Assembly (NCBI GenBank): GCA_000827265.1
Contig: KN834751.1
Location: 68,113-132,112 of the forward strand
Direction of reading: 5' to 3'
DNA: 64,000 nucleotides
Origin: Collybiopsis luxurians FD-317 M1
Taxonomy: Eukaryota; Basidiomycota; Agaricomycetes; Agaricales; Omphalotaceae
Shown piece by piece: positions 34,830 through 45,637 of this stretch; position 1 is the first letter of the stretch; each line of letters begins with the position of its first letter. The notes under the pieces were generated by a model. That model ran no database searches and was not told the DNA's origin. It saw nothing but the letters and a program-made list of their open reading frames with translations. The position numbers and the translations under genes are program-made.

Positions 34830-35850
34830 CCGGAACTCTCGGTAAAGAATATTTTCATTGCATCCGTGGACCACTTTATCCATTGATCTATAGAACAAAC
34901 TCAGAGCCAGTGGAAAAATGCCACTGCTACCAATCTACTCGACAAGTTCCGGGGCCCTTTACCAGTACGCTATATCAAAGCCGGTCCTATCGCAGTTCCT
35001 GGACTCAGTGGTCAGTATGCACTCCAGTAAGATTTGGATTCTCAACCACAAGCAGGTTCGCATGCCCACATTCTTGAATACGGCTCTAGTCTTCAACTGC
35101 CGTTGGGAGGAACAAAAATGGGCAATGGTCCGTCCATCTCCTTTCTTAAATCTGAGAAAACTTTTGTAAACTGTTTCCTCTGAATATAGAGATTGTGGCG
35201 CGAGTTGGAAACTACATTCTTTCCAATGCTGACGCACAATTCGACAAGTCTCAGTTTGTCCTAGAGCCCAGCACCAGTGATACGTTACTTGTAGAAGGTC
35301 GCTTGGTTCGTTATAATGAACACTTTCATGTTACTTGTCTAACCAGTGCCTATTTAGGGAGAACGAATCAAAAACATTTATGCATTCCGGGCCGGAATCC
35401 AAGGTAGCGCAAGAATCACATTAGGCTCAGATGCGCCGGTAGAGAGTCTGAACCCTCTAGCTGGATTCTACACCGCTATCACTCGTCTCACGCCCGATGA
35501 AGACTCTCCTCACGGTCCAGATGGCTGGTATGTGTCATGACTTTCTGCCCAACATATCGCTCACCGCACATTCAAACAGGTTCCCAGAGCAACGCCTGAC
35601 ACGAGAAGAAGCTTTAAGAAGTATAACCGTTGTACTTACTCTGTTGAGTCTTATCTGATAAATGTTGCAGGAATACCTGGATTCTGCTTATACTTCATCA
35701 ACCGAATCGATTTTAGGCTCCCTAGAAGTCGGGAAACGAGCCGACTATATTGTGTTCGAGCAAGATATTACGACCATACCAGCGAACGAGGTTCTTTCCA
35801 CCAAAGTGTTGGTGATGCCGGTTGATGGAAAGCTTCGGTCTCTACACTGA
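34830..35850 (+). pseudogene. YtcJ-like amidohydrolase (family 3) relic, middle deleted
   Basis: Conserved pieces appear in the right order: AGPIAVPGLS joined by an intron (from about 35011) to SHAHILEYGSSLQLPL (near 35060, including the metal-binding H-x-H region), then IVARVGNYILSNADAQFDKS, then far downstream RIKNIYAFRAGIQGSARITL, GSDAPVESLNPLAGFY and DEDSPHGPDGWFPEQRLTRE, and finally the C-terminal GSLEVGKRADYIVFEQDI. The stretch between the two parts, which should hold about 250 residues of the barrel, is missing and the frame changes near 35280-35370. Introns are still recognisable, so this came from genomic DNA, not a processed transcript. Family members hydrolyse amide-type bonds; this copy cannot be functional. 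Confidence 0.72.
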
Positions 35851-36894
35851 TGAAACCTTTCTTCGCGTTGTTTTTCCGACCGGGCCTCAATTTCTGTCAT
35901 CTTTTTCTTCTGGACTTGTATGTGCGTGTAGTGGTCGTTTTAATGGCTTTTGCATCGGCAGATAGCGATCGCCCGTTTAACTCTCGTTGCATACTCTTGT
36001 GTATTCTGTGTAATTTTTCACCTCCTTCGTGGTCTGTCGATCTGCTCCTCCTGCTTTGTTGCTGCTTTCTTATAACCATCTTTACACTTTCATGGTGGTG
36101 GTTCAAGGGGATCTTCGCTTTTGTTTCAATCATTAACCGATTGATCCTGTTCTACCCTCATCTATCATCCTCTTTTTACTTTCATGGTGGTGGTTCAAGG
36201 AGACATCCGCTTTTGTAAAATCATTAGCTAACCCCGGTTCTACCCTCACCTTTTATCCTTGATCTTTTCTTCATTACTTGCTTCGCTGCACATTAACTTG
36301 TTATATACTCGTACAGCCCAAGTCCGTCTACAGAAGTGCGTGATCCAGTCATTGATAAGGCGCATACGGTAATTTCTACACGTAGAGTTTAGCCGAAACA
36401 TAATGATTTATGCTAAGTGAGAGTTCTTACGGACGCAGTCTGCGATTCTCTAGCTTATATATTCTCGTCTTTTGGCTGCCATTGTTGCCTGTGGAGGCAC
36501 ACCGATCCAAGCGGAAGTACATGTAGCCTTAGGCTAGTCCAGCGCTCTACAAACTTAAGCGCTCGGCGTCGATGCTCCTCTTACTTTGCCTGGAACCAAA
36601 TTTCACTATGAGCAGCTGTTGCGCCTTTCATCAATACTGTCAAGCAAGGTGAGAGCCTCGGCACCAGGACTTTGTTCGAGTACCAATTTTGTCCGAAATA
36701 TGATGGCGTACTCTTCCAGAGGACAGTTGATCGTATCCACATTGGAAAGAACTGCGAAATCATCTCGGGTCAGCATGGCGATTCGGCGAAAGTGAGATTC
36801 ACTAACCAGCCGGAGATCTGCAGAAAATTTGATGTAAAAAGCCCAAGGAATAAACGTTTCCTCTCTACTAATCCTATCTTGACCATCAACACCA
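35851..36894. other. spacer between amidohydrolase relic and copy C
   Basis: No intact gene seen. It contains a two-copy direct repeat (36086-36260) and, at about 36595-36770, a minus-strand readable stretch (DDFAVLSNVDTINCPLEEYA and onwards) that looks like coding debris of an unknown gene. Copy C homology begins near the right end. Confidence 0.45.
36086..36260. repeat. 92-bp-period direct repeat, two copies
   Basis: ACTTTCATGGTGGTGGTTCA begins at 36086 and again at 36178; similarity continues through CGCTTTTGT and TTCTACCCTCA in both copies with small indels. Confidence 0.85.
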
Positions 36895-38372
36895 ATGGCT
36901 TTGAACCTGGAGTTGCATTCTAACCCACCGCGTCCTTTGTCTCCAGAACTATCGGCTGATTCATCGTCGTTCTCGGCTCTTTCTTTGTTGCCTTTGGTTT
37001 CTGCGAATTTTGGCTCTGCTACCTTCGCACACGCTCCTGTTGGATCCTCGAGTTCATGTGCAGGTCCGACTCTGAGCTCATCAATGGACGGCAGTCCTAC
37101 CGCGTCCCAGTCGTTCGCTGCCTTTTTCTCTTTACTATGTAGCTGTTCACTTCTCTCCTCAGGTTACCCACACCTTTACCTTCATCCTCATCACCGCCGG
37201 ATTTCAAATCCCTCGAGTCCGCACTTTCTCCTGTAGCGACCTCAGGCCTAATTCCAGCAGGGCATGCTAACGCTAATTCGTTTGAACATCCACCAGCAGC
37301 ACCCACCGCCAGTTCCTTTTTCGAACATGAACATAACGATGAGGATTTTGCGCTAGGTCATTCATCCCGAGCCCTATTCTCTGCCTCATTCTCCAATATC
37401 TGTGCTGCTTTTTGGCGGTCACAAATTATGTCAAAATGGCCTCTATCCCGCCTGATTCCAGCCTGTCTCTCTATCATGTGGTGGCTTGTTTGTCTCTTAT
37501 TCCAATTCCTCGGGCTATTCACGTCTTCACGTCTGTCCTCACCACCGCCGGATCCCTACTCTCTCGAGTCCGCGCTGCCTCTAGCGATCCCGGACCTTAT
37601 TCTAACAGGGCACGCTACCGCTAATCCATTTGAACACCCTCCAGCAGCGTCTGCAACCCGTTCCTCTTTTGAACATAGCGATCAGGATTTTGTGCCAAGA
37701 CATCCACTCCGAGCCTTCTCTCTGGATTCAAATTCGACACCGCACGCTAGTGCCAATCCATTCGAATATCCACCAGCAGCGTCCACAACTCGTTCCTCTT
37801 CTGAGCGTGAACATAGTGACGAAGATTTTGCGCCAGGATATTCACTTCATGCTCTATTCCCTGCCTTCTTTTACAACGTGTGGGCTGATCTTTGGCAACC
37901 AAAAACCTTATCAGAATGGCTTTCACCATACCGCCTAGTTCCATCTTTGATGGTCTTTGCAGGGAATTTGTTCACTGCCGCACACGCACTCCCATCAAGT
38001 AGGGCGGCTTTTGTAACAGGATTGATTCTGGCACTTGGAACGCTCATGTGAGTACTGATTCTCTAAGCATGATTGGTCGAACAATGAGCTGAGGATATCT
38101 TGTTACATTTGCACAGCAACAATATTCGTCCGCCGTCGAAGGTCGAAAAAGACGAGCTAAAGAACCCTCCTTCTGAAGTTGTGGAGGAATCGCCGGTTGC
38201 TGCTGTCCGCGATATCACCATTCACCCTGGATCCTTCTTTTCTTCTTCTCACGACTTGCTCGTCGACAACGCCGACTTTGATGTTCACCCGAATAAGATA
38301 ATCTCCTCAAGTCCCCAATACCCTGTGACCAACAACTTTAACATCGCCCATAGACAGCGGGGACATGAGTAG
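36895..38372 (+). CDS. copy C of the membrane-module gene family, N-terminus missing
   Basis: Family resemblance begins near 36895, where an in-frame ATG gives MALNLELHSNPPRPLSPELS, corresponding to the Ser-rich linker in the middle of copy B exon 1; the N-terminal hydrophobic modules are absent. A family intron (about 37112-37162) leads to a long exon with three ANxFE-x-PP modules (near 37270, 37620 and 37760) and acidic SDEDFAPG-like endings, a hydrophobic LIPACLSIMWWLVCLLFQFL segment, then the conserved C-terminal block FYNVWADLWQPKTLSEWLSP and PSLMVFAGNLFTAAHALP. A last intron (from about 38048) joins to NNIRPPSKVEKDELKN and an end at HRQRGHE, stop 38372. The frame is open throughout. No orthologue known to me; whether it is expressed without its original promoter is unclear. 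Confidence 0.55.
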
Positions 38373-38529
38373 GGCAACACGCTGCACTGCTCTAGTTTGG
38401 TGTAGGTACATAGGAGGAAGCAGATGCAAGAGTCTTCAGAGGAAGGGAGATGACGAACGCAAGAACGGTGGAGCGGTGGGAGAGAAAACAGAGGTGGAAG
38501 AAGACTGAGGATAGAATGCCAGGAGCTGT

Positions 38530-39180
38530 GCGCCTAATAGTTTACCGAACTTCTTCCATGATTCGTGATTTTTCATGACTTGCTTTTGGATGTAACGCGG
38601 ATGTGACTATATAGTATTCCTGACCACATAGTATACGATATAGTATCAATGACAAATGGGCGAGCGCATAAGTGAAGTGCGTTTGGGGAGATGTAGTAGA
38701 AAAGGAAGGAACAAAAGATAGATTAAGAACTACCAGACTAGTCGAAGCAACAATCTCCGTTCCGCATATACTCAGAATTGTCGATATCAAGAGACATTGT
38801 GGACAGGATACAAGTTGAAATGGAAAGACCGAGTAATCGAGTGACGCGCGTTATTCTCATTCCAACGAGAGCCTCTAAACAAAACAGAATGAAAAACCAT
38901 AATGAGAGAATTGAAGGTGACTACGTGGTTGACTGTATATGTATCCAGATTCCGAGACGGTCCGGTAATGTACAAAGAGAACAGAATAATGAAGTAGTAA
39001 GTGCTTGGGCTATTCGCAAAACGGAAACAGAGAAATACAGTGCAAGGGTAAATAAATTGAGCGATATTTATTGTGGATATGAATGCTGAACGAGTGAAGG
39101 AGAGAGGGAATAATGTCAAAGAGTTTCCAATAATCCAATGGTAATTTTATGCTTTGACTCGCTTATAGAACAAGACATAT
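38530..39180. repeat. 3' flank of copy C, partner of the copy A flank
   Basis: Matches about 32030-32580 (see there), beginning around TTCATGACTTGCTTTTGGAT at 38571 and ending inside the last codons of USP. Between about 38757 and 38863 it contains an RPN10-derived segment that has no counterpart in the copy A flank. Confidence 0.7.
38757..38863 (-). pseudogene. relic of RPN10 first exon and 5' leader
   Basis: Minus strand reads ATG then [14 protein letters not shown], parallel to the RPN10 start [19 protein letters not shown]. Similarity runs from the codons for EYMRNG back through the start codon into the leader (match to about 29998-30155), with deletions. It lies about 8.7 kb from the true RPN10 start and in the same orientation. 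Confidence 0.72.
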
Positions 39181-42100
39181 GCTTTTTGATTCTATATCAT
39201 CGTAAGTAAACGAGGCTTGCCTATACCCCTACAAGAAGGGTAACACTCACCACTACCTGCTTTACGTCGACACTCTTAACTGAACTGTCATCACAATATA
39301 GCCAGCCGCCTCTGGATGCGACAAACGCAGTATCTATGATCGAGATTTATCAGACTCGAAATGAAATCGAGATAAATCGCGCAAAGAGCTCACAATGCCC
39401 GCTACTCAAGTTCCCGTAGTGATTCGTCACACCGTATAAATCATACTTGTACGGTCCAACTTGTACTCTTGGATCCATATCGGATCCCGCGCCGACATTC
39501 AGCATCGACTGATCGGCACCTGAAGGTAATGGCGGTGGCATATATTCCGTCAAATCGAGGGACTTCACCGGAAAGTCGACAAACGTGTCAATCTTGTCAC
39601 TGAAACGCCCGTTTGCCTCGAATCGTTTGAAATGGATGACGAGTACTGGAGGTAGTCGCGCGAGCGAGAGGGCTTTACCAGCGCGACGCTTGGTTTTACA
39701 TCGGGGACAATCCCTATAGGAAATAAATGATTAGTTTCAGATAGTTCAAAATACGAAGGGCAAAGAATGATACCAAGCATCATCTCCCTCCATGATTTCC
39801 ATGTTGAAGAATGCCTTTAAGCAGCTCTGTAGAGGAATCTTTCCCGTCCGTGCAGGGACGGGCAAGGACAGAATGGAAAAGGCATTGTAAGTCGTTGAAG
39901 TCTTTCAAGTCATGAAGGTCATTTGTGCCTTTTCTAATATTCGAACAACAACAAACCTTGAAACAGCTCATGCACTTCAGCTGATTTCGCAATTGCCCTT
40001 GGAAGAAATCCACAATAATGCTGTCGTTGCTTTGTCTCCACACTTGCCATTCATACTCGCTTGCCAGTTGTGGTAACATTTTTTCCAGCTTTTCCTCGTC
40101 CTCGGGAGTCCGTTTCATAGGCTGCCGCGACATGATACGATTCGTATCTTCATGAATGCCGTCGAGAAGGAATGAAAGGAATTCCTGGGAGTCGTGTTGA
40201 TCGCTGCCGATATATTGCTTGTTGAGTGAGCAGAGTGTGCGCTAAACAGGATCACACCAAAAAAGGGCTGAGAAACGCGTCGAAGTAAATTCGGATAAGC
40301 TTACCCGAAAATCAGTAGGCGTAAGATAAGGCATATCGCCCTGCCAAATATCGTGGATCAACCTCGAAAAGGCCCTTGTAAGCTCTCCCTTTGAGTTCAT
40401 TTTATTCATATAGTTGATAACTTGTTTCAAGTCGGCTTCTAAAGTCGCAAGAAAGGGATCGTTTTCTTATCACGCTGTCAACGGAGAGGAAAGCACTCAC
40501 CTAGGAAAAATCTTGCAAACGGGACTGTTGCACTCAGACACTGTATTGGTGCATTCATGTAACACGTATTGCCTAGATTCTTCAGCCCGCTAGTCCCTAT
40601 AGGCGAGTCCGCCCAGTAGCGCGGAGGCCAGCTACTTTGTTTCAGTCGGGGAACGTCGAGCAAGGGTGGGAGACCGAGTTTGGTTGTCAAGGCGGTAGCA
40701 AGATACGGTGATGAAGACGTTGTCGTTGATATCGAGGTGCCCGAAAGAGGATACGAAGATGTGGAAGAGTTCGCCCCGGATGTCGACACTCCAGCACCTG
40801 TTGTCGAAGGAGATGAAATCCTTGCGACGCCAGCTGATGCAGCTGCTGGTGGGGGTCGTAGTATCTGGTTGCTGTGATAGGATGAAGAGAGTTCAGGATA
40901 ATCAATTGGTTTCCGTGCTGCGGAAGCCAGCCCATTGGCAAGCCCTCCACTGTAGGCTCCATTGTATCCATTCACGCTGCTATAACTATTCAACCCATTG
41001 ACACCCACACCGTTATATCCATTCATTCCTGCAGAAGCCGGGCTGATTGGGCCGCTCATCCCACTCAAAGCCTCTTGGCTCTGATCCATGTAGTCGCTTG
41101 TCCGCCTCCTTGAGATTGAAGGGTTTATTGACGCCTGTGGGGGTGAAGTTATCCCGTTCCCTTCAAATGGATGGGAGTATGGATACGAAGCGGATGAGGG
41201 AGGACTGCGTATTGTAGCAGAGGAAGAAGACGCCGAGGGCATTGAGTACGTAGAAGACGAGAACGATGGATACGATATGGCCGTTGAACCGTTCGGAAAA
41301 GTCGGGGCAGCAGCGCCTTCCGGTAACGTCGACATTGGTCCTGTTGCTGTGGAAGAAGAAGACGATGACACAAGGCTAGAAGAAGCCCTTGTGATTAAAG
41401 GGGGTCTTCTTCCGTTTCCAGAAAGATGTGGTGAAAGAGGTGTAGTCGTCTGTGTAGGTGTTGCTCGACCTGACCTCGAGCTCAACGGTGGCGCCGCCGT
41501 AGACTCGGCCGGGGAGCGAGAGTGACCGCTAGTTTGGTCTAACGAATAATTGCTCTTATGACCTGTCTGTCCTTGACTGCTACCTGCACGAGAAGGACTA
41601 GTTCCTGCCCTCATTCTCCCTCCGGATGCCTGTGGGGATGACGGTCGTGCCATGGATGGACTTGAGGAGGAAGATGCAGCAGCCAGTGGACCTCCTGGTG
41701 CAAACGGATTTCGCCCTTGAGAACCTTGCATGGAAATAGAAGGTGACATAAGGGGAGGAGGAATGGTCGAAGATGATCCAGGACCAGTTCCATTCGTTGA
41801 CACACCGTCGACTGATGAGGAAGTTTTATTTGCGGTACTACCGTTGACCGCTGTCGATGAAAAGCCCGCGCCATTCATGATTGCAACATTCGCACTCGAA
41901 ACTACCTCCTCTTCCCCAAACTCTTTCAGCCATGCATCATACCCGCCGAGTAACATCATTGGCATCCTTCTAAGGGTCTTCTTGAACTCCCGTTCCCAGA
42001 TGGCGCGGAGGAGACTATTCAAATCTGGACTACTATCTAGAGTCGACCCTGACGTGTAAATCAATCAGCATACACAAAAGTTTGGGAAAAAGAGGAGAAA

Positions 42101-44073
42101 GTACCATTTGACGATGAACTAGGCGGACTCGAAGCAAAACTCGTCGAACTTTGATCATAAAGAACAACAAGGTCAAATTTATGTCGATTGTTGAAGGTTG
42201 ATGCCTCGGAAGGCGGCGCAAGACCGAGCGAATCTTCAATTGTGTCGGAAGTCACGCTGATAAGTGGGTCAGAAATGTGACACACTGGACTCAGATCTGG
42301 AAGGTACCTACTTGGTTCTCCTCAGCACTGTCGGTTCAATGCACACTACACCTCCCATTGCTCCCTTGATGCCGGTATTGATATGACCTTTCTCAAATTC
42401 TGTTCGGTCCCTCACATCCAGTAAAATGACTTTATGCTCTCGGAGATAAGTATGAAGCTCGCGCGGGGTACACGAATTCTTTTGAGGAATTATCGAAGTG
42501 GAAGGAGTAGACGAGGGGGGAGGGAATGTAGGGAGAGACTTTGGTGGCGAAGAAGACGACAGACCTTCATCAAAATTGCCATAGCTTCTCGCAGTCGATA
42601 GACCTGAAGGCTTGTTCGGTACCAACGGTGGGGCCTTGGGCGTAGACGTGGTTGGAGACCCAGGTCGACTGTCCCACACTCCTCCACGTAAGGGAGTAGA
42701 AGAGGGACGTTCAACAGGGACGATGAAATTCCGCAGGGCTGCATGAGGGGTTGGGGAAGCCAATCCATCACCATTGCTCCCAGTGGTATTCAAATAAACA
42801 CCCGAGGCGGAAGGTGAAGTCGATAATTTGAGGTCGGAGAGCGATTGGTCAGATGACCGTAAACTCGACGCGGAATCTCTATTCTTCAACGATCTTGCAG
42901 ACTTGAATGAACCAGATCCTACGGACCCTACCGATCTATTCGAGCTGGTACTTCGTCCTGTAGGAACACTTGGCAGTGAAAACGCCGCAGCCGACCCATC
43001 TCGGTCCAGTTCATCCAGTTCGTCGATACTGGGAAACTGCGAATTGAATGCGTTGTATTCTGATGATGCGGAAAATGATCTGTTGATGTTCGACGGAATA
43101 GCTGGGAGAATGGTGGGAGACGAAGAGGGTGATGAACCAGGTGAAGGAGGCCCAAGAGTTGAAGGAGAGACGAATGCATGTGAATAAATGTTGGCAGAGG
43201 TAGAAGTAGAAGCAGATGAAGTAGATGTAGATGTAAAGGGTGTACTGGACGAAGAGGATGATGCTGATGGATTTAAGGCCCCAGGCGCAGTAGAGGGTGC
43301 ATTGAGGCCCGACAAGGCCGTTAGGGCTGCTGCGGTGGACGATGAAGAGTTCGGAGAATCCGCGCTGGATGTTGTTCTGGAAGATACAGGTGACGGAGAT
43401 GGGAAACCTGAGCTGGATGGACTGGCACTACCGTTCATGAGATGGAGATCTTTTGAGAACCGTTTACTCTTGGTAGTGCTGATGGATAATCCAGAGTCTT
43501 GAAGCGCTTTCATGCGGTCTGCAATGCTCCCTCCTGGCTTGGATATTGGCCCATCGTTGCTCTGTTCCTTTCCCTCCATCATTCTAAGCTTGGCCTCCAC
43601 TGCCTGCATCCTTGGTGCCAAATTGATGCTGTCCTTTTCCATAAAATCCTTCAACTCCTTCTTTACACCGCTGTTTCCATTCCACTCCACCGTACCAAAG
43701 ACCATTTGCGCGAGCTTGGCAGCCTTGGTGAACGCGGTAAGTGCACCTCTCAAGTCCCCTTCGCTCTCACACGTTCCTGCGAGTAAATACTGAGCCCGAG
43801 CCGAGTGTAGTAGAGTCAAAGCAGAGGCGCCTTTGGCGGAAGTGGTGACCGAATGTTTTGCCTGTCGCTTGAGCAGACTTATGGGGTCTGAAGAAGCATC
43901 TGAAAGATCTGAAGGAAAAGCTGAGGGATGTTGATGTGAAGATAAAGAGTGAATGAGGAGGTTAAATACTCACATCCAGGCTTATTGTTATCATGGAGAG
44001 CGTCGTCATTATTGTAGGCAGATTTACGAGGAGAACCAGGAGGAGGAGGAGTTGGAAGGACAGATATAGGCAT
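39147..44073 (-). CDS. ubiquitin C-terminal hydrolase with rhodanese domain (USP8/Doa4 type)
   Basis: Cysteine deubiquitinase. Starts MPISVLPTPPPPGSPRKSAY at 44073. The N-terminal region (SARAQYLLAGTCESEGDLRG) is a helical MIT/USP8-dimerisation-like domain; then a long Ser/Pro-rich linker; a rhodanese-like domain with HKVILLDVRDRTEFEKGHI (near 42420); another low-complexity region; and the USP core. Catalytic Cys box: GLKNLGNTCYMNAPIQCL (near 40560). Conserved QQ/QH box: DQHDSQEFLSFLLDGIHEDT (near 40190). Zinc-type cysteines: CMSCFKV (near 39970) and CPRCKTKRR (near 39700). His box: NHYGNLSSGHYTAFV (spliced near 39395). End: YVLFYKRVKA, stop at 39147-39149. The domain order is that of yeast Doa4/Ubp5 and human USP8, which act on endosomal cargo and recycle ubiquitin. 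The catalytic set is complete. Confidence 0.93.
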
Positions 44074-44508
44074 TATTGAAGAAACTATCTAACAACTGCC
44101 AGCATGCACTGTAACACTGTGCCAGCGCAGCTATAGGTCGTAAATATCGAAAAGAAAGGAAGCTACCAACTGATTATGTAAGCAGGTCCCAAGCTGTACA
44201 AAGTTACTAAGTTCCTTTACAATATAATATAAAATATCAAACAGCCCTAGTACATACATACACCTTGTTCTTATCAAACGTACTATGTAGGTCATAAGAT
44301 ATCTCCTAGTCCCGCTCGTTTCTTTCAAGCTTCTTGACATATGGCCACAAATCTGGATCTAATGGCCCTTCTCAAGCACAAAGGGATAACAAACCCCAAG
44401 TGCCTGCGCTGATAATCCTGTTCGGAACAGAATCGCTCCTTTGTCCGAATTCTTTAAAAGGCCCCCCCAACCTATCATCTTTTCATTAATAACCCCCAAT
44501 CCTCCCCA
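44074..44508. other. divergent spacer between USP and DUF6593 gene
   Basis: 435 bp. No gene or clear element recognised beyond AT-rich tracts around 44210-44240. Confidence 0.4.
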
Positions 44509-45260
44509 ATGTACTCTGACCCTCTCCCTTATGTTTTCGAAGACCGCACCGGTCAATTCGACTCTTCGGATTTCGACGACATATACGACCGACTATTCTA
44601 CCGCGTCGCTCGCGACCCTCAGAGAACAGCGACCATGGTATATGACATGGGTCGACGCGCCAGCCGCCACCGTGATTCGTTACCATTTCATAGACGGCCG
44701 ATTGCCATCCTCAACTTTATGCCTGACGAATCCTTGGGAAATATATGCTATCCAAGGAATAGCAACGCTTCCATACCCATGAATCACTATCTGAGGAGAA
44801 CATCAATATTCGGAGGGTGAGTATTTTTTAACTTGTCCATGCTCTCGACGGTCCTCTTTGACACTTGCAGCAAGGTCGTTATCAAGGAAATTTATTGGCT
44901 CCGACGGTAAAGAGTACAGGTGGAGTTATCGAAGCGTACACGGGCAAGAGTGGACTGTATGCTCATTATCATGCGTCTTTTCCCTCTGATAATGGTCTCC
45001 CTTGTAACAGTGCAGTTCCATTCCTGAAAACTTTATCGTCGCGCACTACGATTTAAAGCCAGCTGATGTTCGAGTGTATGATGTGTCGGGGAACACCCTG
45101 ACGGTATTGGAGCAGTTCATACACCTGTCTGTCGGTAAGTATTTTGCAAACTCGGTCTCGTATCACGAAGCCGACTTTTTGACCATCTTGGTTATGTTTT
45201 CGATCAGAAATTCTTACTTCATTGACTATCATGCGCCATATTGCCAAACATAATCTTTGA
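44509..45260 (+). CDS. DUF6593 family protein
   Basis: Four exons join cleanly: 44509-44816, 44875-44956, 45011-45134 and 45208-45260, giving 188 residues. Exon 1 starts MYSDPLPYVFEDRTGQFD and has YDRLFYRVARDPQRTATMVY; the junction yields FGG-SLSRKFIGSDGKEYRW, a block I associate with Agaricomycete DUF6593 proteins; exon 3 gives NFIVAHYDLKPADVR and exon 4 ends in a hydrophobic tail EILTSLTIMRHIAKHNL. The acceptor of intron 1 is AAG at 44872-44874, chosen because it alone preserves the family block. DUF6593 proteins are abundant in mushrooms and likely share the tubby/LURP-type beta-barrel with a final helix; molecular role unknown. Confidence 0.82.
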
Positions 45261-45581
45261 CTCGAGATATCTCATTCTGTAGCATCGCTGGACTGTATGT
45301 AACTCTAGATAATCATTTTATCCTGCTCCGACTTTAGCTCAAGCTCAGAGTTGGCGACTTGCGCGTGTTTCTTGGCTTTGAGGTTCGCACTTGTTCCACC
45401 CGTGCCATGACGCGTACCGCATCTTTCTGCCCAAGGTACAATCACGGCGAAGCCACTCAGTTACACGCCTAATTATACATGCATAGAATTCGGCGTTGTG
45501 GCTCAAAACTAGCTAGTGAGCCTTGTAGCTGGATCGCCTCGGATTGCCGGGCCGAGCTCAGTTTACCGAAGAGGTCGGAAT

Positions 45582-45605
45582 TTAAGCGCTCAGATTAGAC
45601 GCCCA
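45582..45605. promoter_or_regulatory. GCGC...TTAGACGCCC element upstream of 45638 gene
   Basis: TTTAAGCGCTCAGATTAGAC followed by GCCC resembles the shortened outer arms of the elements upstream of copies A and B. It lies about 35-55 bp before the next start codon. In the 377-bp spacer 45261-45637 nothing else is evident. Confidence 0.4.
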
Positions 45606-45637
45606 AGGATTTCTTTCTTTCCTCGACGTCGGGTCCA

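Noticed and set aside
35850..36218. Hydrophobic, Cys-rich 122-codon open frame
   Set aside because: Its pattern comes from a T/C-rich tract and a 92-bp direct repeat; no family resemblance and no sign of being a membrane protein gene.
30440..39200. Island as a transposon or Helitron carrying captured gene pieces
   Set aside because: I found no transposase, helicase or reverse-transcriptase sequence, no clear terminal repeats and no target-site duplication. Local segmental duplication and insertion explain what is seen; capture remains possible but unsupported.
44509..45056. Simple reading of the DUF6593 gene with the first AG (44869-44870) as acceptor
   Set aside because: That join gives KVVIKEIYW and an early stop; the AG four bases later restores the family block SLSRKFIGSDG, so it was chosen.
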